Under the pieces are notes generated by a model. The model saw nothing but the letters and a program-made list of their open reading frames with translations. It made no database searches and was not told the DNA's origin. DNA of 64,000 bases from Acanthornis magna (taxonomy: Eukaryota; Chordata; Aves; Passeriformes; Acanthizidae): the NCBI GenBank assembly GCA_036785705.1, contig JAWUZG010000355.1, positions 62,001-126,000 of the forward strand. Direction: 5' to 3'. Below, in pieces: positions 10,101 to 22,895 of the stretch (its first letter is position 1; every line of letters starts with the position of its first letter). The position numbers and the translations under genes are program-made.

Positions 10101-13055
10101 CAGATTAGGTGAGGAAAATATTCTGGTTCATCTCTAAAATAGTCCACATCAGCATATTTCTCTCTGCCTCATGACCTTCGGGCGGAGACTTTTGCAGGTG
10201 ATGCCTCTAAGGAGCAATTTCTGTTTCAGGAAGGTTACCGTGGTGCCTCCATCGCTCATGTGTCACTAACCCAGCTGGTGCCAGGGTTCTCGTGTGACTG
10301 TGGGCAAACATGAACCATCCCTGGCCTCTCCTTGTTGTTGCCTCCTCTTCAGCCCCCGGCCAGCGAAGATCTGCCACCATTTCCCATCTCTGCAGCAGGA
10401 GAGGCTGCTCCCAGGGCTGGCACTCAGTGCCAATATCCTACGAGTCCAGGGTCACCTCCTGACCCCGTGCTGTAGGCCACCAAGTTGGTCTCACCATACA
10501 GCGGAAATGCAGTTGTCTCTCTAGGGTTTGTGCAGCTCTCCTATTACTTAGGTGTCAACATAGATAAATTTTTACTTTTCATTGTTGTTCATGGCTATGG
10601 CAAGTCATAGTTTAGTTATTAAAGAAATCAGGTGCAGGGAAAATGAACTGTGTGAAAGGTACAGGATGAAAAAAATTAAAAGCCAGCTTGTAAAGATCTT
10701 GTTATAAATGTTATAATGAAAGAATAAAAAGTAAGAATGCCATAGGAGAATCTCAGTAGCATAATTCTTACATACAATAATCCATGATAGCAAAATAAAA
10801 TAATGCCATACAGAAAAGATATGGGAGACTCCACAGGGAGTGGAAATAGAGACTGTGGAAGTATTTAGATGACTTTTCCGAGGAAATTGCAGGAGAAATT
10901 GTTGAGAGAGTAAACTCATTTTGTGAAATTATAATCCAATACACCATCTGGGAATGTGCACAGTTCCAGCTGAGCAAGACGTCTTAGTGGTTTGGTGTGA
11001 TAAATGCTAACTCATTGTAAAATCCCATTTTCATGATGTTGTGAATTTATTTCTTCTGTTGAGGGGGAAAAATAGACATAAATATACACAGCTTTATGTC
11101 TGAGAGTAGTAAGGGTAGAGAATAAATGAAAATATTTTCAGTACCTTAAATTGCTGAAAAGTCTTGTCAGGCAACCTAATTAGTGTTTCAAATACATTGC
11201 ATTACACAAACAACATTGATTTAAATGTTGGACACAAAATGCATATTTTCATTTATGTATTTTAAAAGAAGTTGATGAAATTTGCTGTGATGTGGGATGT
11301 CTATAAAATGCCCTTTGCAAAATCATAATTTTCAATATATTTCTAGTACAGCATGTATCACAGGGCCTGAATCAAGTCTTTAAAAACAAATAGATTAGGA
11401 TTAAATTGGCAATGAGAAATAAGAGTTTTGCAGATCCTGGCTTTTGGATGCCTTTCAACCTCAAGTAAGTTACCATTGCCATAGCAATTCCTTTTTCTTG
11501 TGAGTTAGCAAAATGGGGAAAAGCACTGACTTCTTGGAAAACAAAAGCTTTAGCAGTCAAATGTGACTATGTTAGTGTGCTCTAGTTATGCAGCATGTAA
11601 TTTATTTTTCATTAGTATACTGTACACATAAAACCAAATAGTATTGTTAATAATAAAAGAAAATACTTATTGATGGTTACAGGTGCTTTGCATGTGGAGC
11701 CTCTAAAGAGTATTGTTGATCTAGATATTTACGTCTTTTTAAACTTGGTTTGTTACGTCAGCAAATAATTTTGGGTGTTCTCTGGATCTGCCCCTGCTGC
11801 CCCAGGGCTGTGAGCACCATGCTCACCTGGGAGGTCACTGTAATCATCTTCTCCATAAAAAACCATCCCAGCTGTACGCTAATTCCTTTCAGCGGATGCT
11901 TTTATTCATCAATTATATTTTCAGCAAAACACTAAACAAAATGGATCCTCTCTCAGTTCTGCCTGCTTTTCCTGTTCCCATGCCCATTGGGCTCTGCCTC
12001 TCACCCCTTCCTTCCATGTTTGTCCCTCCCCCCAAGCGCTCCCCAGGACTCTGAGCTCTGGTGCCCTTCCTACCTGAGAAGTGTGAGAGGGGCTGCCTGA
12101 TCCTTGGCTTCTGAGCTCACAAAGGTGCAGACTGTGCCTCTTGCCCCAGTGCTCCTTGGGGAGGAGAGGAGGGAGATGGGGCTGTTGACTGTGGCCCATC
12201 TCCTGCAGGAGATCGTGGGAAATACGGAGCAAGATGCAAAATGGGAAGCTGATTGCCATAAGGTTTGTCAGATGTATTAAGTGTGGTACACTAGGATTGC
12301 AATGGAAAGGTTTGTAATTAGCAGCTCTGAAGTGCACTGAGTTGAGTCTGTGGGTGAACATCTTTATCTCCTGGGCCGAATTCTCAGTTGGTACCAAGTC
12401 ACAGTGATTTTTCAAGGGCTGCACTGAGTATTGCTTGTGGTAGTAGCAGTACAGATGAGAATATAGAGAAGACAAATAAGGAAAAAAACCAACCTTAAAG
12501 TTTTGGAAGAATTATATTGACAGTTAGGTGTGAATGTCTGAAATATGACATGCCTCTTTTGCTTGATCTTGGTTTGCCTTCTAGTGCAACAGGTCCTACT
12601 TATCTTCCAAGTTGGTTTTGGGAGGAAAGATGTGTTGGTTTTTTTTTAAGAGCAAAAGAATAATAAGTAAGATAACAAAAATATGCCTATTCTTCTCTTT
12701 TTTCTTTGCTTCACTCTTGGGTGGTTTTGTAATGGTCAAATGAGATTAGTTATAAATTTCACGCATCAGTACTTTTTTCATATTTCCTCCTGGACTGCTT
12801 AAGATCTTTGTTTGTGGACAAAGACTAGATGGTACTAGATAATGCAACATTTAAAAAAACAAACAAAAACAACAAAAAAAACCCCCACCCCTTGTTCCTT
12901 GCAGTCAAGCAGTTCCACCCCTGTGTCTCACTCACATCAAACAAGCTCTTAGGATATTAATATTGTTAATAACAGTTTTTGAATTGCCTACTCATATGTG
13001 GAGATGTATAAACACCAGGAGAGCTGAAGGTGAGGAATAATAAATAACGTGCCAT
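7160..13055. other. noncoding DNA with simple-sequence patches
   Basis: No gene is recognised in this roughly 6 kb. It has a GT/AT-rich patch at about 8388-8620, an 11-nt A run at 8014-8024, a GC-richer patch at 10200-10520, and an A/C-rich patch at about 12853-12890. The 184-codon minus-strand frame at 11921-12475 has the composition of translated noncoding DNA and is not called as a gene. Confidence 0.55.
10072..10098 (-). mobile_element. possible relic of a CR1 3' end
   Basis: About 25 bases (TAGAATCATAAAATTAAGG and the following TTGG) resemble the reverse complement of a CR1 3' end as seen at 42851. The similarity stops after that. This could be a very old or truncated CR1, or coincidence. 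Confidence 0.22.
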
Positions 13056-13260
13056 CAGAAAATATTTAATTACAGTGCAAAATTGAGATAGCAAGCCTTG
13101 TGTGCAGGGAGGAGTGGACCAGTAGCAGCAGCTATAATTCATGATAGGTCAAGCCATCTGTGAAGGAAAAGCTTTAATTTGTAAACCTTGTCAAGCCCAG
13201 GGGGAAGCAATTACTGATGAGAAACAAGTTTCTTTCATGTCAATCTCATGATGAGGGGCT
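13056..13260. promoter_or_regulatory. possible conserved noncoding element
   Basis: This block includes AATATTTAATTACAG, CAGCTATAATTCATGATAGG and CAATTACTGATGAG. These are homeodomain-type ATTA/TAAT cores spaced over 200 bases with E-box-like CAGCTA. There is no repeat or open frame of note. The assignment rests on texture only. Confidence 0.18.
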
Positions 13261-14154
13261 TTTTTGTTTGTTTTTAAATAAGGGCTGCTGCTGCTTTTTT
13301 TCCCCAGAAACCAACAGAAGTAACATGCAATATAATATAGATTGAAGAGGAAATTCACCTGTCAGCTTAATGAACAAATCAGTACTCATTAAACAGACTT
13401 AGGTCTCTGAATGTATTTTTTGCAAAGGTAAGGCTAGATTTAATTTCTGAGTGCATCTCTGAGCCAGTACAGCTGCGAGGTCTTACCAGACCGGTAAAAG
13501 CCTTCAGCAGCTGTGTTGCCACCAAGGCACTCCGAGGTACAACTTTGTCCCGTTCTCTTTTGCTGTGCACATGTGTAGCAGTTTGCCCTTGGCCCATCCC
13601 AGTCTCACATTTTGGTTTCTCTGAGCATCCCAGCTGCAATGGCTGACTCTTTCAGTGTGATAAAATCCAGCATCTGTCTGTCCTTCCCTGCCTGCTCACA
13701 GAGTGAAACCTCAGTGCCTGGACATTCCTCCCTTGGGCCCCAGAGGGACTCACTCCACGTCACAGTCCTGCCTCAGGGAAGGAGATGGTGTCTCGTGGAG
13801 TTGGCTACAGAGACAAGTAAATATACGCTATTTTTTGGGGGGAAAAAGTACTTGTAGAATTCTGTTTTGTTTGGCGTGAAAGTGTTTCTTTCATATGAGA
13901 TCAAAGAACAAAAAGCACCTTTTCAAGATATTTGTGCTGCCTTGTGGCTTTGCCATAATTAATTTGTTACTAGTTTTTATCTCAGTAAAAGACTCTGAGC
14001 TTTTCTGAAACTCATGTTTATGTATATGTCTTTGTAAAAGAACTACATAAATAAGGTAAATTTAGGTGTTGTGGGGCTGTTCTGTGCAAAATTTTCTTTA
14101 TAATTTTTAACAGCATTCTAGAAGGCATTAGTTCCAACTCGGTCTCCTTTACAG

Positions 14155-14203
14155 GAAATATCAGTTTCGATTTGAACAGCTGATACGCAAGGGTGTGGAT
14201 CCA
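14155..14203 (+). other. candidate short coding exon, unidentified
   Basis: A pyrimidine-rich acceptor (GGTCTCCTTTACAG, ending at 14154) is followed by 49 bases and then GTAAGAAA. In the frame starting at the second base it reads KYQFRFEQLIRKGVDP, an amphipathic and charged sequence. Two CpG-containing Arg codons (CGA, CGC) persist in CpG-poor surroundings. If spliced, the first base completes the previous codon and the exon ends on a codon boundary. The frame stays open for about ten more codons past the donor, so a longer extent is possible. The base before the donor is A, which is acceptable but not optimal. I cannot name the protein, and the piece is short enough for chance. Confidence 0.25.
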
Positions 14204-14330
14204 GTAAGAAAAATTAACAGGGCATTATTACTGTGAATGTGAAGAAGTAGCTAAAGCATTTAGTGTGCAACTTGCTGTTGAAAGCCACTTTGTTACCTTG
14301 TGACTTCAAGAGGCTAATGACATGTTAGTT

Positions 14331-14357
14331 AAAAAAAGAAAAAAAGAAAAAAAGAAG
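14331..14357 (+). repeat. A7G octamer repeat, three copies
   Basis: AAAAAAAG is repeated three times without change (14331-14354), followed by AAG. It is a simple purine repeat. Confidence 0.85.
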
Positions 14358-16834
14358 CTCCAAGGTAAATCACAAAACAGTATTTCAGAGGAACTGAATA
14401 GGAACTGTGGTAAAAATTGAAAATTACAGGCATGTGGCTCTTAATTAATGTGAATTTAAAGGCCATATGGAGAAGAGCCAACACAGCATTTGTAAAGAGA
14501 AGTCATGCTTCAGAAATCAGTGTAATTCCCTGATGGTCTCTGCAAGTGTATGCAAGGGAAGTCTCTCATTAAAGGCTCTCAAAGATATTAAATTCCTGTG
14601 AAGTAAAAGAATTAACCATTGGTTGAAAGATAAAACAGAAAAGGTATATTTGTTAGCTCAGCTGAAGGAGAGAGGGCAGCGGTGAAGTCCAGTATGGGTG
14701 CACGCAGCACAGCATACTCATACATGATAAAGGAAAGAGCTTGCATACTGTGGGGATTAATGCTGGATCCAATTCTGTGTAGAGAAATCTTAAATGGCGC
14801 ACAAGAGAGGGGAACACATCAGAACCTCAAAAGGAAGAGTAGAAATTATTGGAAAAGAAATTGGAAAACAGAGCAGGGAACATCAGTACCAGATCGTGGG
14901 TTGGTGGTTCTCTCACATTTGGACCCTTTTTCCCTCTCCATTCACAAAGGCGTGGTAGAGCTGAATGTAGTATCTAGAAGAAGGATTGAAATTATGGAAC
15001 AGTTTACATTCTAGAGAATCCTCAGTTTAGGACTCTCCAGGCTGGATAAGTCGACTGTGGAGAAATATGTTTTTAAGCTGAGTTTTGTCAGCATTTACCA
15101 CATATACATTTCCTGGATTGAAAATACAAAAATTGAACATGCCTCTTTAAACAAACAAACCAGCCCCCATCTCTAAAGAGTTTATGTATTATTTTAAAGT
15201 ACATTTTCAAGAGAGTTGTGGAATTATTAAGTAATCTTGCATCAAACTTCTGGATCTTTAGCTGTTACTCTCACAGGATATACCTCAGTTCTCTTGCTGA
15301 GGGAACTGCACAAATATAGTGCATATTTTAAGAGTATGAAAACTGATATAAGCACAGATGGTGCTAAATTGTAGTTACTGCATCCGTGGCTTGAGCCTGC
15401 AGTAGTTTCTGGAAGTACCAAGAGTCCACCTTGCATCTTACTGTTTTGGTGGTTTTGTGTGAATTCCTGCCCTCAGGTAAAGTGCTGTTTACATTAAAGT
15501 TCACGCTTTAATCAGAGACAAGCACAGCAGAAAAATTAAGGAGCTGTTTTGGCCAGAGTTGCTTTTGATGTTGGATTGCATGGAGTACAGAGCACTGATA
15601 TGAGGGAGGAGAAGTGTGGAGGGCTCCTCTAAGCAAAGCACTTTCAACTTCCTCACCTTTATTACAGTTATGGACAAAACAAATGAAAGCTTGCTTGTTT
15701 TGTTATTTCCTGGCTTTGCCTGGGTTCTTCTAGGAGGTTTCTGTTTGAGTACAAGTGTATTCTTCTCTGTGTTGCTGCTTCACACTTGGTTTTGTTCCAT
15801 CAGGATGTTTGTTTAACAACCTGCTCCGCTGGCTGCTGTCCAGGTGGATGCTGGCATCTAGCAAATAGCAAAGCCATTTTCCCTCCAAGAATTAATATGT
15901 GTAAGGTTGTGGGGAGACAGATGGAGGAATTTAAATAATTGCATACCATTTAAATACACATGGACCATGGGTGTGGTGTGGAATGTGGAGAGCAAAGGGC
16001 AGCTGGAATAGAGGACAGTTTGAGGGCTGGCTGTAGACCAGGACATTTGCAGGCTCAGATGCACACCTGGTGAAAGTATGTCTGGACACAGTGGAAGAAA
16101 GGAGGTATATGGGCTCATCTGGGTTCTACCAGCCTTTTTGATCCTCCTGCTACTAAAAGCTATTTTGTGATGAGGAGAGTATGCGACCTTTAATGTTCAC
16201 CAATAAGTCCCAGCTTTTTTGCTTCAGTGTCCTCAGTAAAAGCCTTTTAAATCAAAATTCTGCTCCCATTTCAGCATGGCTGGAAATGAAACTTGCTAAA
16301 ACCTGATGAATAGGCTCTACCAGCTTTCTTTGCTCCATGTTTGATTGTTTCCTCGCTTGCATAGCCTGTTTAATATCTCAGATATACTAATTTCTTTTCT
16401 ATGTGTTGACAAGCACTCTGCAGCACATCTTCTGGTATTCAGCTATTACATATATGATAAATGAACACTCCAGTGTCAGGTATACTGAAAATCAATGCTG
16501 TTAATATGCAAACAAATGGCAGACCTGTAACCTCTCCAAAGGGAAAGCATCTCAGTAGCTACAGGAATCAAAACCTTCATGATTTGGTGTTACCTTGTGA
16601 AATCTGCATTCAGAATGATAATTCAGGCTAATGGCTTCATGCTCCCGTGGGGCAGCTGAAATAGATTCTGAAATGGCGTAAGAAAAGGGTATAGTAAATA
16701 AACGCAATGAGCTGTCAAAGAATATTTCTACATCAAAAAAGTCTCTGAACCTTTTTGTGCTTCATAATATGACCTTTTCTAGCTGCTCTGTTTTTTGCCT
16801 GAATCAGGTCATGAAATGAAACACATTAGCTACA
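14358..16834. other. noncoding single-copy DNA
   Basis: No gene or recognised repeat is seen. A 110-codon plus-strand frame (14682-15014) lacks splice context or recognisable motifs and is not called. Confidence 0.5.
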
Positions 16835-16861
16835 AAATAATAATAATAATAATAATAATAA
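16835..16861 (+). repeat. AAT trinucleotide microsatellite
   Basis: About eight to nine uninterrupted AAT units form a simple microsatellite. It lies about 100 bases before the X-box-like site at 16960. Confidence 0.9.
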
Positions 16862-16944
16862 ACAACCATTTATATAGCCACTAAAAGTGTTAGAATATGG
16901 TAGAGAGAATTCTATTAATTTACAGTAGATTGGTGAGGATAAAA

Positions 16945-17215
16945 CACCCTTTGATTGCAGTTGCTAAGCAACCCTTTTCTGAGCAGATGTAGGTACCATT
17001 CCTGTTTGTTTAACACCAGCCGTACTGGAGTCTGGCCGCAAAATATGTTACAGCAGCAGCAGGGAATAGCGAAGGAGAGCAATTTTAGCATTGTGATGCT
17101 GAAGGATCTTTCTCTTGCATCCTTCATGCATGAATAATACAAATGAGATTGCACGGAGAAAGCTTGACACATTGGATAAAATAAGCTTGTATTACCGTGT
17201 TTTCACCTGTTGCTC
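16945..17215. promoter_or_regulatory. possible conserved element with a palindromic X-box
   Basis: GTTGCTAAGCAAC at 16960-16972 is a perfect inverted pair of RFX half-sites (GTTGCT and AGCAAC) around one base, the arrangement expected of an X-box. The following 200 bases keep CpGs (near 17021, 17037, 17070, 17153, 17196) in a CpG-poor region and lack repeats. The palindrome is seen directly; binding by RFX factors and enhancer function are inference. Confidence 0.3.
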
Positions 17216-17882
17216 ACAAGATTATTTGTTAAAAAAAAAAAGTCATTATTCCCATTCTGCATGTGTGGAAATGGGACACAGAAATGTTAGACTTCCCTAT
17301 GAAAAGCTGCTGTAGCTGCTCATGAGGCAGCATCGGGGCTGAAAGCAGACCCCTGGTCTTCTCAGCCCCATACTCAGTGGTCTGTGTAGAGTTCAAAAGA
17401 TATATTTGTCCTCAGAGTAATACACTCCAGCCAGCTATGTAGGATGATTTTGTGGTATTTATTTTACAGGAAACATAATTCATATTCAAGGGATTGTATC
17501 AGTACTTAGAAAGACAATAACCAGAGTGTATAAAGAAATGTGATCTATGCTTCTGTATAAACACTGGTGTAACATATGTTTTTGTCATTTATACTTAACT
17601 CCCAGAATGTACTTACTTATTTACTTTTACAATCCAAAATTAAGTATATTTTATTCCAGACAAAGCGTGAGAGAGCAATCTGTTTGGATGTCTATTGAAA
17701 ATTCATGTTCAGGGTGTTAAAGTGTAGTGATTTCCTTCCAGAAGACCTCAGACTCAGAAGGCCAAATGTATGCAAAGAACACTTGCTCCAGAGGATCTTT
17801 GCCATTGGGAGTGGTGAAAATAACACTCTTTTGCTGCTCTGTTGTGTACCATATGTTGTGATGGCTTTTGGCATGGGCATGC
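17216..17882. other. noncoding single-copy DNA
   Basis: A short A run at 17230-17241 is the only notable item. No gene is seen. Confidence 0.5.
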
Positions 17883-17940
17883 GAATGAGGCAAAGATATA
17901 AAAGAGGAAGTGAATGAGGCAAAGATGTAAAAGAGGAAAA
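17883..17940 (+). repeat. 29-nt tandem duplication
   Basis: The unit beginning GAATGAGGCAAAGAT is present at 17883-17911 and 17912-17940. The copies differ by one internal base (ATATA versus ATGTA) and at the last two bases, so the duplication is recent. Confidence 0.9.
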
Positions 17941-19340
17941 GGGTTCATCATCCCATCCAGTTTTTATACTACAAAAAATTAAACCGTAATTTAGAGAATA
18001 TGAGGTTCAATTACTGCCGTCGGTACTGAGTACAAGGTGATATCTGTGATAGTGTTCAGTTTGTCTTTTGTTAGTTTCACAGGTTGTGAGCAGGCTTTTT
18101 GTTTTTAACCCCTGGATATAGGAGGGGGGATCTGCCTTCTTTTTGGCAGGGGAAAGAGAATTTGGAGACGGGACGTTTTCCTCAGCTTAAAAGAAATAAT
18201 GATCTCTTCAGAAGAAACTAATCTGGGTTTGATGATTTGGGTTTATGGTCTGTACCCTTTCATGTGTGCAGCTGTGGCTGCTTGTAGGAAAGCTGGGGTG
18301 TCCCAGGAGTGACATAGGCAGGGCATCCTTAGTTATTCTGAAAAGTGCCTATTTCCACAGCCTGGGAGGGTAAGGGGAGGACTGAGTGCTGGGGGAGAGC
18401 TGGAGGCAGAAGTCCCCAAAGAGTTTTAGCCACAGGTATTCTGGTTTTGTTTCTTTAGTTAATCAGTGCATGGTAAACTTCCTTCCCAATTTGTCATCAT
18501 TTGAGTAATTATGTCTAATATAGCTGAGGGTCCCCGAGGTGATTGGTGTTTTCAGTACCATGCAGACAAGCTATAAGGTGAGAGCTCTGGGGCTGGGGAC
18601 AGCCCCACAAACAGGTCTGAGCTGCTGCATGGTGAAAGAACTTCTCAGGGAGAAATGGGACTTCTCAGGACTGAAATCCAGTAGGCAGAGAAAACACATG
18701 CCCAGAATTATAATTTGAGCTTGGTGATATTTATTATAATGCTAGCAGTTTTGTTTGTTTGTTTATTTTCTTATTTTTTGAAAAGGTAAATGCTTAAAAA
18801 AATGGCTTTGCCTGGGAATTCAGAAGTTTTGAAGTGGAAATTTTGTGTTGTGATAGGTATTTTTAAGGCTTATACAGCTCCAGAGGAATGGAGTTGACCT
18901 CTTAAATAAGTTTACGCAATAATACCATCTATATGTTCAGAAATTAAATGAATGTTCAAAAAGGAACGAGCTTTCAGTACAGCTGCAGCTTTGACAAAAG
19001 AAAATGTAGTTTTATAAAGGCCCACATAAGGGTGAAAGAACACTGATTATTAACCTGCCCATCGAGTCATTGTAGTGCTTTCATCAGAACTAACAGTGAA
19101 GATGTTTTATAAACATAAATACACAAATATTTATGAAACAGGACTTGCAATGTATTTCTGTTCATAACAATCTTGACCTCACTGTTCAACCCTTACCAGA
19201 GTTCTTCTAGTTTCTCTTGCATAGCATAGTATCTGTTTGTTTTTCTCCAGTTAATCAGTTAATCAGGTGGGGTTTAAGTGTTGTACTAATCACAAACAAT
19301 GTTAATGAAGATGGCTTACAGTCCTTTTGCATGTTGTAAA
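17941..19340. other. noncoding DNA with G-rich patches
   Basis: G-rich patches at 18120-18170 and 18285-18420 and a TTTG/TTTA run near 18750-18770 are present. No gene is recognised. A direct repeat TTAATCAGTTAATCAG occurs at about 19251-19266. Confidence 0.5.
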
Positions 19341-19376
19341 TTCTTTCTTTTTCTTCCCCAGAAGACAGGTAAGAAG
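19341..19376 (+). other. candidate 7-nt microexon or recursive splice site
   Basis: A near-ideal acceptor (TTCTTTCTTTTTCTTCCCCAG, ending at 19361) is followed by seven bases (AAGACAG, 19362-19368) and a strong donor (GTAAGAAG from 19369). Acceptor and donor this close are seen in neural microexons and in recursive splicing of long introns. Seven bases would shift the frame. Use of the second AG would leave zero bases, which is a recursive site. The two matches are strong; use in vivo is inference. Confidence 0.25.
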
Positions 19377-22300
19377 GAGCCTCTGAGGTATGAGAAATGA
19401 AAGTGTATTTTAAAAAAATTATTAGAAATACACATTTATATTTTTGAGTAATCTTTTCTTTAAATTGTCTGTGAATATATTTCAGTCATGAAGCTTAAGG
19501 GAATAACTCCGTTATGTCCAAGAGGTCCTTTTAGAGCTCAATTTCTATCATCCCAACTATTAAAACCTCATGAAATGAACAGGTGTAGTGCCACCAAGAA
19601 AACCCTCATCTCTGGAGCACACTTTGATATAGTTTTGGTACGGTGTAAAAGAAATGTTTGTACTTCAGTTGCTTGGTATGAATGGCAGTAACTTTTCAGT
19701 TTCATGGAGCAGTGCAATACTTGGTCTCAAGGTGTACAGTCTCCTTTCCTTTACACATGTACTTTACATTAATAATAATGAGTATTACACATTTGGATTA
19801 TCATTAGGCTATTTTGAAAAAACTTTCAGTAATTTCTTAGATGAATTCTTATTTAGTGTTTGAAGTGTGTTGAAAGGTACAGATGATTTTGACCATGAGA
19901 AAAGGAAAGGAATTCTGCAGAAATTAGCTGTTTTCAGTGCTTTATTCCAGTTGAGAATTAGATAATGTATTAAAAAGACAAAAGCTAATCTTTCCCACTC
20001 TGTAAAAGTCATTACCATTTAACAACTGCTGGAGGACTTGTATGAAGTACTTTAGAGGTCTCAATTCAGTTTCTAGAGCGCAGATGTCTTTAAAGTACCA
20101 CAAATATCCTAGAAATTATGGTATTTTAGCCCTTGTGTTTTGAGCAGATGATCTACGTGTTATGGATGTGGAGAGGGAAGCTGACTAATTTTGCCAAACC
20201 AGGCATGTCTTTTGTCCAATACCTTATATTCTGGAATTCGAGTGAGAAGTGAAGAAGTGCTGAGGCAGCAATTGCAGTCATCCAGTTTAACACAGAGCAG
20301 AGGGAGTGTGACTGTGATTTAGGAATAAAAGAACGTGATAAGTAAGTTTTGGACATTAGCCTCTCTGCTAATGTACTATTTTGAGTGACAGGAATGGGTC
20401 CATAGATTTCTGTCCCTGAAATTGTTCATTTTTTGCTTCACTGAATGAAAGTTGTTGAAATCATAACTTTTGTCTCTGTCAGCTTACTTTCATTAGCCTT
20501 ATTCATAATGCAAAATCTCCTCAGTCTATGATAGTTTATGTTTAAAAGATCTGTAGTTATTTTCAGATTGCTTTTATTCAGTTCCCCATCCATTAAGCTT
20601 TTTTGTAACATCCTGTTTTTTCACCAGTGGCTGTAATTTTCATGTGCTTTGTTTAAAGTTCTGCTTGTTATTTTTGTTTTCCTGTCTCCTGAATTTGTGA
20701 CTGTAGAGCATCTCCTGTATAACTTCCTCTGGTTTAAACTTTTCACTGATTTTGATGGACAGTCCTCCTTTTTATTGATTATTTTCATCTGAATCAGAGT
20801 ATGAAAACACACTAGGCAGATGCTACAGTCCATCTAGTCATGTGTTTCAGCTTGCTATTTATTTTCAGTACCAGGCAATTTGTGTGTTTGCCCTTACTGT
20901 TTAATGGGATTCCTTCTCCTGGAGCTGGGACTAATTTTCTTTTCATTGTGCTGCAATTTCAAGAGATTCTGAAAAACAAATAGTAACACATGAATTTCAT
21001 AGACATCCTACTGCATACTGAAAATGGAGGAGGACAGGAACATGAAGGACATGGATGAAAAATTAGAGTCCTTGATACAGGCAAAAGGCAAAAGCTTGGT
21101 TTTTTGGATATAACGTGGACAATTAGTGTAGTTGACACTGTACAAAAGATAGAAGGGTAACACAGATTAAGGTGAACAGAATTTTAAAAATCTTTGTTAG
21201 GAAAAAAGTACTCTTAGTTGACTTAAAGTGTGGTCAGATAATTAGAATATAATTTTATAATTTTAAAATTAGATGGTACACTTGACTGCAGCCAAAATTC
21301 AGCACCCAAACTGTCTCATCCTGTGAGGGGACCAGAATATTTTGATGTAATTTGTGGTTAAAATTTTCATGTCTCTTCTGTAGACCAGCATAAATCTGTT
21401 TCTTTCTTGTTTCTATAGCTTTAGTCTGCAAACCAGTCAACATCACTGTGAGAGAATGATGGTCTCTATACAGGGTGGTCTTGAACACACAGTGATTATT
21501 CAAAGTTGTAGAACAGTCAGCTAATCATGACACCAGCCTTTCTTCCTCATTTTCTAGTGGCAACATTTTAGAAAGCCCGTGGACTCCTGTAATATGAGTG
21601 GTTTTGGTCATGGTTAATAATGGCTGATGCTTTCTCTGACTCTTGCCTCTCCTAGCATCAGAAACTAAATATATATTTTTTTTAAAAAGTTTTCTGTTTT
21701 GCTTACATTTAAAAAAATACTCCAAAAATAAAACAATCTTGATTTGTCACCTGTTATCTATTATTTGTCAGAAGGAATGACAAATATACTCATCTAATAA
21801 ATGCTGAAGTAAGGATCCAGTGCAGCCAGCACCTAAATTGCTTTTGTGTATTACAGTGGATAAAAATCTAGAAAAGGAATTGAGTATTGATTTTCCTAAT
21901 CTGTTTTGATTTTGAATCAACAGAAAATGCATACACATGCAGCGCCCATACCAAAAAAGCTTCTTTTTAGGTCTGAACTTTCTTACATGCTTATATATAT
22001 CTGCACAAAATATACAAAAATCTCACTTCTCTCATTTGCAAATATTTTGCATTGAGTCTGCATTTCTTTTGACATAGAAAACCCTAAAGCATTCCCTTAA
22101 AGTCACTACCACTCTTGCTATCATCACCAGGCTTTAAAATTGTGTCTTAGATTTTGCTAAGTCCCTTACTTAAGTAATATTTTATTGGTTTAAAGCCTGA
22201 ATCTCAACTTCTGCTTTTATTTATGTTTGATTGGCTTTCTTCCTGCTGTGTCTGGAGTGGTATATGCATCTGCAAATGATCTGAGTTTGCTAATGCGGAG

Positions 22301-22895
22301 ATTTATAGGTGTCTTTTTTCCCCCTCAACAAAATACCAGAAATTAATGTAAAATACTTGTTTACCTGCACTTAGAAGTATTTTAGAAACACCTGTGAAGA
22401 AACTAACCCGAATGTATGTGTTCTGGTCACCAGTTAATGCATTTCTATGTTCCCACAGACTTGCTATAACCCAAGTTGCAGTCATGAGTAACCCTGCCTT
22501 TTGGAGAAATTAATTTAGAACCCCCTTATTTTGATTTTTTTATTACAGTGGGACCTGTCAGGTTAGATGCTTTGTTGTGCTTAACTGCTGATGGTGGCAA
22601 CTTAGGCTTTAAACAACTTTGAAACCACTTGTGCTTGGTCTGGAACTTAGTGAAGCAGATGGAAAGTCTGCAAGATGAAAATGGTGTATTGAGAACAGTA
22701 AGTCAGCAGGTCTTTGCAGAGATAGGCTGGTAGTGGGTCAGTGTGGGGCAAGTTAAAGAGACTCCAGGGACTGCTCTGCCTGAAATCTTCTAAAGATCCC
22801 AAGCTATAGAACAAGCTTCAACTTGGAGGAAGTTTGGATTTGCCTTTAAGTTTTGCAACGCAAGCTTTTCTTTAATTTTTTATACTACTTTGTTG
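19377..22895. other. noncoding single-copy DNA, very AT-rich
   Basis: Nothing recognised beyond AT-rich patches (for example 21246-21272). Minus-strand open frames near 20621-20833, 21255-21503 and 21525-21725 are Lys/Asn-rich, as expected of AT-rich noncoding DNA. Confidence 0.55.

Noticed and set aside
11921..12475. Longest open frame in the window (184 codons, minus)
   Set aside because: The reading has no domain, repeat or signal I recognise, half of it overlaps a GC-rich patch, and there is no promoter or splice context. A frame of this size can arise by chance in 64 kb.
13379..13639. Basic minus-strand frame with a GTAAGAC donor-like site near 13487
   Set aside because: No credible acceptor upstream and no recognisable protein; left as chance.
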